Origin: Mucilaginibacter rubeus
Lineage (GTDB): Bacteria > Bacteroidota > Bacteroidia > Sphingobacteriales > Sphingobacteriaceae
Direction: 5' to 3'
Assembly: GCF_003286415.2 (NCBI RefSeq)
Contig: NZ_CP043450.1
Coordinates: forward strand, 558,001 to 622,000
Length of the DNA stretch: 64,000 nucleotides
Shown here: positions 26,856 through 35,200 of the stretch, in pieces
Layout: every line of letters begins with the position of its first letter
Position numbering within the stretch: position 1 is the stretch's first letter
Notes under the pieces: generated by a model
Told to the model about the DNA's origin: nothing
What the model saw: only the letters and a program-made list of their open reading frames with translations
Databases searched by the model: none
Position numbers and translations under genes: made by a program

Positions 26856-28403
26856 ATGAAAAAGATAACCTATATATTACTAACAGCAATGGTTTGCATG
26901 GCCTCCTGCAAAAAGGGAACGCTTGACCTTGTACCGCAAACCGCGCTTAGTTCGGCTTCATTTTTTAAAAATGCCGACCAGTTTAACCAGGCACTTACCG
27001 GTGCATATACAAACCTTAGGGGAGTGGCCTTTATGGGTATTTACATGGACGAAATGCGTTCGGATAATACCTTCTTCACTTTCTATTCTGCCGATAGGGG
27101 AACGTCAACCAGCGCTGAAGCTTATGCCGAGTTTATAGATAATTCTACCTCAAGCCAGGCGCCAAACTCGCCGGGCAACCGATACGGAAATGACTATGAA
27201 GGAATAGCTAAGTTAAACACGATTTTGACCAGGCTCGATAAATCTTCTCTTGCACAAACTGATAAAGACAAGATTGGAGGGGAAGCCTTGTTTTTACGCG
27301 CCTTTTATTACTATGATCTGGTTCAGCATTTTGGCGGAGTTCCGCTGCAGGTAGAAGAAGTAACGGATGTGAATGGAGCCTTTTTGCCGCGTAATTCGGT
27401 AGATGAGGTTTATACCCAGATATTAGCCGACTTGAACAAAGCCATACCGCTTTTACCTGTTGTTAAAGCATTCCCGCAATCGGGTCGTGCTACGCAGGGA
27501 GCGGCTAAAATGCTGTTAGGGTATGCATACATGTCAAAACCAAGTCCTGATTATGCCAAGGCCGAAGCCGCGTTATTGGATATAACCAAAATGAGTTACT
27601 CGCTTTTGCCTAACTATGCCAATGTTTTCGATCCTACCAACAAGAACAATTCCGAATCAATTTTTGAGGTACAGTACAAGGCAGGGAATGATGGGCAGCA
27701 AAGCGATTTTATCTGGCGATTTATTCCTAAAACTACCAACACCGAAGCTATACTTGGTCTACATGGTACTAATGCCCGTGGCAGTCTTGCCAGCGGCGGA
27801 TGGAATGTACCAACACAGGAAATGGTTGACTCATACGAAAAAGGTGATTTGAGGTTACCTGCCTCAATTGCTGTGGCCGAAGGCACGGTAAATAACGAGG
27901 TGTTGACCACAACCGCCGTTAAAAGTCCTGTTGATTATAAACCAACTGCTGGTCTTGGTTATTACTATTTCATCAAAAAGTACCTGCACCCGCCATACCA
28001 GGTTGAATACAATACTGATGATAACTGGCCTATATACCGTTACTCGGGCGCATTATTGCTTTTGGCAGAGTGTTTAGTTGCCGAGAATAAAAATGGTGAG
28101 GCTTTACCATATTTAAACCAGGTAAGGTTAAGAGCCGGTTTACCTGCCCTTGCTCAGGCCACTAAGCTTAACGTGTCTAATGAAATGCGCCATGAGCTGG
28201 CATTTGAAAATCACCGGTGGACAGATCTGATCCGAAATGGTCAGGCTATTGATGCTATCACAGCCAAGGGTGTGCGTTTGAAAGCATTGTACGGATTTTT
28301 ATTGCCATCTACTTTCCTGATTGATCAGAACAGGTTGATTTACGCTATTCCTTTCCGGGAGATCCAGATCAACAGCAAACTGACTCAAAATCCGGGTTAT
28401 TGA
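26856..28403 (+). CDS. SusD/RagB family glycan-binding lipoprotein
   Basis: The 515-residue surface lipoprotein has a lipobox (V-C-M-A-S-C-K-K-G, Cys at about 18) and the alpha-helical TPR-like SusD body: SASFFKNADQFNQALTGAYT near the start, GEALFLRAFYYYDLVQHFGG near 140, and the C-terminal NEMRHELAFENHRWTDLIR and PFREIQINSKLTQNPGY ends that are SusD hallmarks. The frame can be opened at a TTG at 26832, but ATG at 26856 gives the proper lipoprotein signal and is chosen. It acts as the lid of the SusC partner just upstream. A terminator follows at 28435. Confidence 0.95.
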   Translation: MKKITYILLTAMVCMASCKKGTLDLVPQTALSSASFFKNADQFNQALTGAYTNLRGVAFMGIYMDEMRSDNTFFTFYSADRGTSTSAEAYAEFIDNSTSSQAPNSPGNRYGNDYEGIAKLNTILTRLDKSSLAQTDKDKIGGEALFLRAFYYYDLVQHFGGVPLQVEEVTDVNGAFLPRNSVDEVYTQILADLNKAIPLLPVVKAFPQSGRATQGAAKMLLGYAYMSKPSPDYAKAEAALLDITKMSYSLLPNYANVFDPTNKNNSESIFEVQYKAGNDGQQSDFIWRFIPKTTNTEAILGLHGTNARGSLASGGWNVPTQEMVDSYEKGDLRLPASIAVAEGTVNNEVLTTTAVKSPVDYKPTAGLGYYYFIKKYLHPPYQVEYNTDDNWPIYRYSGALLLLAECLVAENKNGEALPYLNQVRLRAGLPALAQATKLNVSNEMRHELAFENHRWTDLIRNGQAIDAITAKGVRLKALYGFLLPSTFLIDQNRLIYAIPFREIQINSKLTQNPGY

Positions 28404-28434
28404 TTTATCCCCATCTAAATGCTATCATAAATCA

Positions 28435-28469
28435 GCCGTGCGATCATTGTAGATCGCGCGGCTTTTTTA
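28435..28469 (+). terminator. Intrinsic terminator after SusD
   Basis: Arms GCCGTGCGATC (28435-28445) and GATCGCGCGGC (28452-28462) pair over 11 positions with one G-T pair and a 6-nt loop, followed by TTTTTTAT. It is 31 bp after the SusD stop. Confidence 0.9.
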
Positions 28470-28489
28470 TGACTTTAAGCTTAAGAATG

Positions 28490-28534
28490 TTCCGTTTTTT
28501 ACAATTCGGATGATTGGCCTGTATCTTATATTTG
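28490..28534 (+). promoter_or_regulatory. Promoter with TTCCGTTTT motif, copy 1 (araC-type gene)
   Basis: TTCCGTTTTTTACAATTCG (28490-28508) is a slightly diverged copy of the 19-bp motif found upstream of the next two genes. A TAnnTTTG box, TATATTTG, lies at 28527-28534, 37 bp from the motif start, compared with 36 bp in the other two copies. Confidence 0.7.
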
Positions 28535-28539
28535 TGATA

Positions 28540-29355
28540 ATGGTTTTTAAAGAGATTCTTCCGGGCCAAAGGCTGCAGCCGTACATCAAATGCTTCTACT
28601 TTTACGAATCTGATTCGGACAGGAGCTATGATGATATCGTGTTCCCAAGCGGCACCATGGAAGTGATCTTTAACCTTGGCGCCGGAAACTGGAAGTCAAA
28701 AAAAGGGGATACATTTTATACCACGCCTCCAGTTGAGCTTTGGGGGCAGATCACCAAGCCGCTGGCCATACAATCGGTAGGAAGAAATATCATGCTGGGC
28801 TTCCGTTTCTACCCACATTCGGCCGCTTATTTTTTTGACGAAAATGTAGCCGAGTTCAATAATGAAATTGTAGATGCCAGGCAGGTATTCGGCCCTAAAT
28901 TGCAAACGCTTTATTCAAGGTTATTGGAGACTCCCGATCTGAACGCGAAGGTAGCCATGATTGAGGATTACCTTTGGAGCCGTTTATCTGTAACTGAAAA
29001 AAAGCACTCGAAGATCAAATTCATAGGTGACATCATAGGCAATCTTAAAAAGAGCTACAGCGATGATAATATCCTATCTATTTCCAACCGGCATAATATT
29101 TCTTCACGGCATTTAAATACCCTTTTTTCGCAGTATACTGGCATACCTCCCAAATTATTTTATAAAATAAATCGCTTTCAACATAGCCTTAACCTCGTAA
29201 ACGCTGCCGAAGAAAAGCTGACCAATGTAGCTTACAGCGCCGGCTATTTTGATCAGGCCCATTTTATAAAGGAGTTTAAGCTTTTTACAGGACTTACCCC
29301 TAATGCCTTTGCCGCGCAGGCATCGCCAATAAACCAGATTTTGGCGGGCAGTTAA
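28540..29355 (+). CDS. AraC family regulator with DUF6597-type N-terminus
   Basis: The 271-residue regulator has the N-terminal pattern LPGQRLQPYIKCFYFYES and VFPSGTMEVIFNLG of DUF6597-containing AraC proteins (about 5-105), and a C-terminal AraC HTH (about 165-265, with ISNRHNISSRHLNTLFSQYTGIPP and YSAGYFDQAHFIKEFKLFTG). An in-frame ATG at 28510 lies before the predicted -7 box and would not be transcribed from it, so ATG at 28540 (MVFKEILPGQ) is preferred. That start is only 5 bp after the box, implying a very short or absent leader. The shared promoter motif suggests it controls itself and the two following genes. Confidence 0.85.
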   Translation: MVFKEILPGQRLQPYIKCFYFYESDSDRSYDDIVFPSGTMEVIFNLGAGNWKSKKGDTFYTTPPVELWGQITKPLAIQSVGRNIMLGFRFYPHSAAYFFDENVAEFNNEIVDARQVFGPKLQTLYSRLLETPDLNAKVAMIEDYLWSRLSVTEKKHSKIKFIGDIIGNLKKSYSDDNILSISNRHNISSRHLNTLFSQYTGIPPKLFYKINRFQHSLNLVNAAEEKLTNVAYSAGYFDQAHFIKEFKLFTGLTPNAFAAQASPINQILAGS

Positions 29356-29360
29356 TACGC

Positions 29361-29404
29361 TTCCGTTTTATACAATTTTGGGTTGTTAAAGCCATATAGT
29401 TTTG
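29361..29404 (+). promoter_or_regulatory. Promoter with TTCCGTTTT motif, copy 2 (SnoaL-like gene)
   Basis: TTCCGTTTTATACAATTTT (29361-29379) is followed by a -7 box TAGTTTTG at 29397-29404, 36 bp from motif start to box start, and the gene begins 22 bp after the box. Confidence 0.8.
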
Positions 29405-29426
29405 CTGATAATAAAAACACAGCAAA

Positions 29427-29807
29427 ATGAAAACAGCAAAAACACCACAGGAAGTGCACGCCGTACTGGCGGCAGCTTTTAACACCAAAAACTTAGATGT
29501 AATTATGAATGTGTACGATGCCAACGGCATCATTTTCCCTGAACCCAGAAAAGAAGTATCAGGGCAGTCCCAGTTTGTAGAAGCAGTAAAAAGCATTTGC
29601 GCTGTTCCGGGCGTAATGGAAATTAAAACCGTTTACTGTCTACAATCGGGCGATGTAGCCGTAGGCCGATCGGAGTGGAGCATTACAGACAAAGGTAAAA
29701 CCCAGGTTGCAGCAAAAGGCATCGAACTTATGAAGCAACAACCCGATGGCAGCTGGAAAATTATCATCGATCACGCTTTCGGAGCCGAAGCTAATCTTGT
29801 AGCATGA
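29427..29807 (+). CDS. SnoaL-like/NTF2-like small protein
   Basis: The 126-residue cytosolic protein has the length and pattern of NTF2-like SnoaL/DUF4440 domains: an N-terminal helix pair (EVHAVLAAAFNTKNLDVIMNV), YDANGIIFPEP, and C-terminal strands ending QQPDGSWKIIIDHAF. Such domains are ligand-binding or small-molecule enzymes without a common reaction, so no substrate is claimed. It is monocistronic: its own promoter of the TTCCGTTTT type lies upstream and a hairpin follows at 29818. The shared motif ties it to the upstream AraC regulator. Confidence 0.8.
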   Translation: MKTAKTPQEVHAVLAAAFNTKNLDVIMNVYDANGIIFPEPRKEVSGQSQFVEAVKSICAVPGVMEIKTVYCLQSGDVAVGRSEWSITDKGKTQVAAKGIELMKQQPDGSWKIIIDHAFGAEANLVA

Positions 29808-29817
29808 TTAAAATTAA

Positions 29818-29856
29818 GAAAGAACAATGGCCGGTTTATCCGGCCATTGTTCTTTC
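29818..29856 (+). terminator. Intrinsic terminator after SnoaL-like gene
   Basis: A perfect 17-bp stem (29818-29834 with 29840-29856, core AATGGCCGG) and a 5-nt loop lies 10 bp after the stop. The tail CACCTTTCACCTTTCACCT contains a short direct repeat instead of a T tract. Confidence 0.8.
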
Positions 29857-29881
29857 ACCTTTCACCTTTCACCTCAATTTG

Positions 29882-29925
29882 TTCCGTTTTATACAATTTT
29901 CAGAAAAGCAAGCGGGCTAATTTTG
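29882..29925 (+). promoter_or_regulatory. Promoter with TTCCGTTTT motif, copy 3 (PEP mutase-like gene)
   Basis: TTCCGTTTTATACAATTTT (29882-29900) is identical to copy 2. The -7 box TAATTTTG is at 29918-29925, again 36 bp from the motif start, and the gene starts 22 bp later, the same spacing as copy 2. Confidence 0.8.
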
Positions 29926-29947
29926 AGCATCAATAAAAAATAAGAAA

Positions 29948-30724
29948 ATGAAAAACAGATTTAAAGAATTTTTAGCCCTGCATCATAATACAGAACTTCT
30001 GCAAATTGGTAACGTATGGAATGTACAAAGCGCACAGGTTTATGATAAACTGAATTTTAAGGCCATAGGCACATCAAGCGCGGCAGTTGCAGCTACATTA
30101 GGTCTTGCCGATGGTGAAGAAATGAGTTTTGATGATTATCTTTTTGTGATCAAACGGATAGCAGCATCGGCATCGGCCATTTTATCAGTTGATCTTGAAG
30201 CGGGTTATGGTAACACGCCTGAAGAGATCAGTGACAATATCATCCGTCTGCATAGTATTGGTGTGGCAGGTATTAACATCGAAGATTCGATAGTAATCAA
30301 CGGTCAGCGCAGCATTGTTGATGCGAATGAATTTGCCGCAAAACTTAAACAGGTTACCGGTTTACTGGCGAAAGCAGGAGTGGAGGTATTTATAAATGTA
30401 AGGGGCGATTCATTTTTGCTTGGTTTGCCCAACGCGCTTGAAGGTGCCCTCACCCGCACTAAACTTTACCAGGATACAGGCGTACATGGTTTGTTTTTTC
30501 CTTGCATCACACAAATAAGTGATATCGAAAAAATAACCGCCTTATCCAACCTCCCCGTTAGCGTAATGTGTATGCCTAACCTGCCTGATTTTAAAGCGCT
30601 GCAGAGCGCCGGTGTAAAACGGATCAGTTCAGGTAATTTTTTAAACAGCATTATTTACCAGGAGCTGGAAAACAAAGTTGAAAAGATAGTCGCCGAAAAT
30701 AGCTTCGCGAGCCTGTTTAATTAA
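29948..30724 (+). CDS. Isocitrate lyase/PEP mutase superfamily protein
   Basis: The 258-residue cytosolic protein shows the ICL/PEP mutase barrel: LLQIGNVWNVQSAQ near residue 18, GTSSAAVAATLGLADGE near 38, the metal-binding SVDLEAGYGNTPEEI near 78, GVAGINIEDS near 103 and a C-terminal PVSVMCMPNLPDF block. The K-K-C-G-H motif of isocitrate lyase is absent, so it is of the PEP phosphonomutase or carboxyphosphonoenolpyruvate-type branch, often annotated as oxaloacetate or methylisocitrate lyase-like. The reaction is unknown. It has its own promoter with the motif shared by the two upstream genes. Confidence 0.85.
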   Translation: MKNRFKEFLALHHNTELLQIGNVWNVQSAQVYDKLNFKAIGTSSAAVAATLGLADGEEMSFDDYLFVIKRIAASASAILSVDLEAGYGNTPEEISDNIIRLHSIGVAGINIEDSIVINGQRSIVDANEFAAKLKQVTGLLAKAGVEVFINVRGDSFLLGLPNALEGALTRTKLYQDTGVHGLFFPCITQISDIEKITALSNLPVSVMCMPNLPDFKALQSAGVKRISSGNFLNSIIYQELENKVEKIVAENSFASLFN

Positions 30725-30825
30725 GGTCTCCAAATTCCAACCATACGTTGTAAGGAGTTAACAAACTTTTTGCAAGGCATAGGGTTATTGTGGATGTAGA
30801 TTTAATCTGCAAATAAGTTTAGGTT

Positions 30826-30858
30826 AAAAGTCCCTGCGGCGAGCGTTAGGGACTTTTT
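30826..30858 (+). terminator. Intrinsic terminator after PEP mutase-like gene
   Basis: Arms AAAAGTCCCT (30826-30835) and AGGGACTTTT (30848-30857) with a 12-nt loop and T tail. It lies 102 bp after the stop, in a gap otherwise without genes. Confidence 0.8.
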
Positions 30859-30885
30859 ATTTATAAAGAATTGATCAATCGATAT

Positions 30886-30921
30886 AAAAAATGCGTTTCC
30901 ATAAAATGGAGGCGCTTTTTG
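30886..30921 (+). terminator. Second imperfect hairpin
   Basis: AAAAATGCG-TTTCCAT faces ATGGA-GGCGCTTTTT with one bulge and an A-rich loop, ending in TTTTTG. It may be a backup terminator or a small-RNA end; no gene precedes it directly. Confidence 0.45.
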
Positions 30922-31028
30922 CTTTAAAGATGGTATTATCGAAGCATATTGGCGCTGCAATTTTTACCCGGTTTAATTCATTTTATTGCAATAATTATAT
31001 AAAGTCTATGGTTTTAGTAGAATATGTA

Positions 31029-31036
31029 TATATTTG
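31029..31036 (+). promoter_or_regulatory. -7 box upstream of SAM riboswitch
   Basis: TATATTTG matches TAnnTTTG and lies 30 bp before the aptamer start, so transcripts would begin near 31043 and contain the full riboswitch. No clear -33 TTTG is seen. Confidence 0.6.
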
Positions 31037-31065
31037 CACCATCAAATCGGTTCTTTGAGTATTTT

Positions 31066-31175
31066 ATTATCAAGAAAGACTGAGGGAAAGGCCCTGTGAT
31101 GTCTTAGCAACCTGTAAGCCCACTGTTATAAAGGTGCTAATTCCTGTCTGCCCAAATAGGGGTGGAAAAGATAAT
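31066..31175 (+). promoter_or_regulatory. SAM-I (S-box) riboswitch aptamer
   Basis: The sequence holds the conserved S-box blocks in order: a closing stem ATTATC (31066-31071) pairing with GATAAT (31170-31175), CAAGAAAGACTGAGGGA, GGCCCTGTGATGTC, TTAGCAACC and AAGGTGCTAATTCCTG. SAM-I riboswitches bind S-adenosylmethionine and lower expression when it is abundant. The first gene after it is a TlpA-like thioredoxin and then a SusC/SusD pair, so the unit is probably involved in sulfur or methionine supply. Downstream, an 8-bp pairing between 31240-31247 and 31282-31289 could hide the tlpA start. Confidence 0.9.
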
Positions 31176-31239
31176 GTAATAAGCTATTGCCTTGTATTTT
31201 CAGGCTATAAGTACAATTCTTTTTCTCCCTTCACTTTTC

Positions 31240-31289
31240 TTGCTAAAAAATATTACTGAGTTGATATCACAATTTAAAGTGTTTAGCAA
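31240..31289 (+). promoter_or_regulatory. Possible start-codon-sequestering stem
   Basis: TTGCTAAA (31240-31247) is the exact complement of TTTAGCAA (31282-31289), whose last base is the A of the ATG. The stem could serve as translational expression platform for the riboswitch. An 8-bp match with a 34-nt loop is suggestive only. Confidence 0.35.
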
Positions 31290-31855
31290 TGAAGATTAAA
31301 CTTTTACTTATTACCTGCCTGTTTTCCATAACAGCGCTATTTGCCTCAGCGCAAACAAACGCGGCTGCTGATCCGAACACAGATCGTGGTTACATCGTGA
31401 AAACAGGCGATATCGCCCCGGCTGATTTTGAGCTTGTGCTTACCGATGGCACTAAAACATCATTAAAGCAATTACGCGGTAAAGTGGTTATCCTGCAATT
31501 TACTGCAAGCTGGTGCAGCGTATGCCGCGAAGAAATGCCTCATCTTGAAAAAGAGATCTGGCAGGCTTATAAAGATAAAGGCCTGGTTTTAATAGGTGTT
31601 GACCGCGATGAACCGCTTGAAAAAGTGAAAGGTTTTCACCAGGTCATGAACATCAGCTACCCGCTGGCCCTTGATCCCGGTGCAGATATCTTCGGACGGT
31701 TTGCTAACAAAAAAAGTGGCGTCACGCGTAATGTAGTTATTGACCGCGATGGGAAAATTGTTTACCTCACCCGCTTGTACGATAAACAGGAATTTGCATC
31801 CATGCTAAAAGCTGTCGACGCTTTGGTGAACAACAAAACAGCATCTATCAACTAA
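31289..31855 (+). CDS. TlpA-like thioredoxin-fold protein
   Basis: The 188-residue exported protein has a signal peptide (A-S-A-Q at 19-22) and a TlpA/AhpC-type thioredoxin fold: GDIAPADFELVLTDGTKTSL near 40, GKVVILQFTASWC near 64, the redox pair in WCSVC (Cys76 and Cys79), GVDRDEP near 107 and the later VTRNVVIDRDGKIVY. It likely acts in the periplasm as a thiol:disulfide reductase. It follows a SAM-I riboswitch and precedes a leader ORF and a SusC/SusD pair, so a role in taking up sulfur compounds (for example disulfides or methionine peptides) is plausible but inferred. It has no cytochrome-maturation neighbours. Confidence 0.88.
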   Translation: MKIKLLLITCLFSITALFASAQTNAAADPNTDRGYIVKTGDIAPADFELVLTDGTKTSLKQLRGKVVILQFTASWCSVCREEMPHLEKEIWQAYKDKGLVLIGVDRDEPLEKVKGFHQVMNISYPLALDPGADIFGRFANKKSGVTRNVVIDRDGKIVYLTRLYDKQEFASMLKAVDALVNNKTASIN

Positions 31856-31926
31856 ATGAATGACGGCCACCCTGCTGGCTATCGATAAAGAAAGAATCTA
31901 TCCGTACTTATTTAATACCCGTTTTT

Positions 31927-32034
31927 ATGAAAACAAAAACTAACCCCTTACACAAAAACACCTTCGTCCCGGTAAGCCAATCGGCCTGCAAATCCATCTA
32001 TCCATATATGCAAAGCATGCGTTGTTGCTGCTAA
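31927..32034 (+). CDS. 35-residue leader peptide ending Arg-Cys-Cys-Cys
   Basis: This small ATG-to-TAA frame lies between tlpA and susC. The peptide is polar and basic at first and ends Q-S-M-R-C-C-C, with a further Cys at position 21; the last three sense codons are TGT-TGC-TGC directly before the stop. Runs of a regulated amino acid's codons at the end of a short ORF are the mark of attenuation leaders, and cysteine-rich upstream ORFs sensing cysteine are established in mycobacteria. Codons 30-32 overlap GCATGC (32015-32020), which can pair with GCATGC at 32044-32049, and a larger hairpin follows. A role as cysteine-responsive leader for the SusC gene is my inference. No homologue search could be run. 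Confidence 0.6.
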   Translation: MKTKTNPLHKNTFVPVSQSACKSIYPYMQSMRCCC

Positions 32035-32101
32035 TTCTTTACAGCATGCATGGTATTTAAATACGGACTTGCTGCAGCTTGCCGTAGCTTAATAATACCA
32101 T
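32015..32101 (+). promoter_or_regulatory. Hairpin array downstream of Cys leader
   Basis: Two pairing units are visible. GCATGC (32015-32020) pairs with GCATGC (32044-32049) around the Cys codons. ATGGTATT (32050-32057) pairs with AATACCAT (32094-32101) and encloses TACGG (32062-32066) with CCGTA (32082-32086) and the palindrome GCTGCAGC. The ribosome stalled on the Cys codons would disrupt the first unit. The remaining 120 bp to SusC show no T-run terminator, so the control may be translational or Rho dependent. The rest of the gap 31856-31926 has nothing recognisable. Confidence 0.5.
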
Positions 32102-32224
32102 CCCCTAATCAATTCTTTACTGTTATAACAGGTTATGAGTTGGGCAATTTATGCCTGCTAACGCGATAGCCATGCTTTTTGTACCGGTAAAGACATCAAA
32201 AAATTAATTCTCAATTATTAAATC

Positions 32225-35200
32225 ATGTTAAAAATTTACAAGCTATTTCTGGCAATTTTATTGCCTTTCATTCTCGTCCAGACGGTTGCGGGGCAATCCG
32301 TTAAAATAAGCGGTGTGGTAACCGCCAAGTCCGATGGGCTGCCGTTGCCCGGTGTAAGCATATCAGTTAAAGGCACTACAACGGGCGCACAAACCAATGT
32401 TGACGGTAAGTTTACCATTAACGCCAAAGTAAACGATGTACTGCGGGTTAGCTATATAGGCTTTACCAGCCAGGACGTTACGGTTACAGGTTCATCAACC
32501 TTGAATATAGTTTTGGTTGAAGCGCCAAACTCGCTTAATGAGGTAGTTATAACGGCCCTCAATATCTCAAAAGATAAAAAATCATTGGGTTATGCAGTGC
32601 AGGGTTTAAAATCGAAAGATATCTCAGAAGCCAAGGAAACAAACTTTGTAAACGCGCTGGCGGGTAAAATTGCCGGTGTACAGGTTACCAACAGCCAGGG
32701 TGATATGGGTTCGTCCCGTATCGTTATCCGTGGAGAAACTTCTATCTCGGGTAATAACCAGCCCTTATTTGTGGTTGACGGTGTTATAGTTGACAACAGC
32801 CAGTTTTTAGGAAATAATGGTTCAAGGGATTTTGCCAATGCTATTTCTGATCTTAACTCTGAAGATATCGAATCGGTAAGCGTGCTGAAAGGCCCTAATG
32901 CGGCAGCGCTTTACGGTTCACGCGCGGCAGCAGGCGTTATCCTCATCAGGACTAAAACCGGTAAGGGCGCAAAAGGCTTAGGTGTTACCATAAACTCGAA
33001 CACCAGTTTTTCAAACGTGCAGATCCTGCCTGATTATCAGAACCAATACGGGCAGGGTTCAAATGGCAAATTCAGCTATGTAGATGGTAAGGGCGGCGGC
33101 GTTAACGATGGTGTTGACGAAAGCTGGGGCCCTGCATTAGATGGCTCGCTGATTCCGCAGTTTTACTCAAATGGGCAGGCTGTGCCTTTTGTTGCCCATC
33201 CTGATAACGTAAAAGACTTTTTTAAAACCGGTGTTACATTGAATAATGGCGTCGCGATAGCAAGCAGCAGCGATAAAAGTGATTTCAGGTTATCATACAA
33301 CAACCTGCACCAAACCGGTATTGTACCTAATACTTCACAAGGCCGTAATTCTTTCGCTTTAAACTCAAGCTATCGGATCAATAATAAATTAACAGTAAAT
33401 ACTATTGTTGATTATAGCAAAGATGACGCGGATAACCTTCCGGGCGCTTACGGAAAACGCGCAACCAGCACTATGCTACAGTTTACGTGGTTCGGTCGGC
33501 AGGTTGATATCAACAGACTTAAAAATTATAAAGATGCTAATGGCAATACCTTTAACTGGAACAACAGTTACTATAGCAACCCATACTGGCTGGCTTATGA
33601 AAACACGGTTGGTCAGCATAAAAACCACCTGATAGGTAGCATCGAATTGAATTATAAGATCATTGACGGCCTGTCTGCAAACTTCCGCACCGGAACAGAT
33701 TATTATAACGACCGCCGCAAGATCAAAGTAGCTTACGGCACCAACGGAACGCCGTTTGGATCATACGAGGAAGATGCTTACAGCGTGAACGAAAATAATA
33801 CCGAAGCCAGGTTACAATACACTAAAAAGCTGAATAATGATTTCACGCTTGATGTGTTTGGCGGTGGCAACATTGCTGTGAGAACAACCGAGAATAATGA
33901 TCAGTTGGCTCCGAAACTTGCAGTTGCAGGCCTGTACACACTAAGCAATTCCCGTGATCCATTGGTTTCGACAAACTATTATGGTAAGCTTAAAACCTAT
34001 AGCTATTTTGGTTCGGCCCAGGTTGGTTTCAGGAATTATGCATTCTTAAACTTTACCGCCCGTAACGATTGGTCTTCATCTTTACCTTCAGATGCATTGT
34101 CTTACTTCTATCCATCGGTAAACGGAAGTTTGGTGTTGTCAGAAGCCCTGGATATTAAAAGCGATGTGTTGACTTATGCCAAACTAAGAGGTGGCTGGTC
34201 TAAAGTGGGTAAGGCTACTGATCCTTATCAGTTGCTTAATGTTTTCACTTCTTCAACGCTTTTCGGCTCAAACCCGCAGCAAAGCTCACCAACTATCGAT
34301 CTGAATGATCACCTTAAGCCTGAAACCACTACATCGGCAGAGGCCGGTTTTGAATTAGGCTTTTTCCATGATCGTGTACATTTAGATGTAAGTGGATATA
34401 ACACCAACAGTACTAACCAGATCCTTACTGTACAGGTAAGTTCATCAACGGGTTATAGCCAAAAAGTAATAAACGGTGGCCGCATCAACAACAAAGGAGT
34501 TGAGGTTCAATTGGGTATTACGCCAATTAAATCAAAAGCCTTTACATGGGATATAACCACCAATTACTCGCTAAACCGCAGTAAGGTAGCTTCACTTGAC
34601 GCTGACGGCCGCCTGCAAAGCGTAGTTTTGGGTACAGATCGTACAGTACAGGTTTTAGCTGCCCTTGGTCAGCCTTACGGCTCACTCTATGGCACTGCTT
34701 ACACACGTGATGCTTCCGGCAATATCGTAATTGATGCCAATGGCACACCTGTATTTAACACTACCAAACGCTATTTAGGTAAGTTTACCCCTAATTGGTT
34801 AGGAAGCATCAATAACAGCTTTACCTACAAAGGCATTAACCTGAGCTTTTTGGTTGACGCGCGTTTCGGCGGATCTATTTACTCAAACACAAACCGTACA
34901 GGTACTTATACCGGCGTATTGGCTTCAACTTTGCCGGGCCGTGGCGCTGCTAACGGTGGTTTAAGCTACTACTATCCGGGTAATAACACTTCGGCAGCGG
35001 CGGTACAGGTTACCGGTGCGGTTCCTGCAGGTGTAACGGTTTATAACGATGGTATGATATTTAAAGGTGTAAAAGCCGATGGTTCGCCAAACACCACTAT
35101 CATCCCTGCACAATCCTACTATAAAGGCTTTACTAATATCGATGAAGCGTTTGTTTACGATGCCTCGTATATCAAGCTTCGCGAAGTAAAACTGGGTTAT

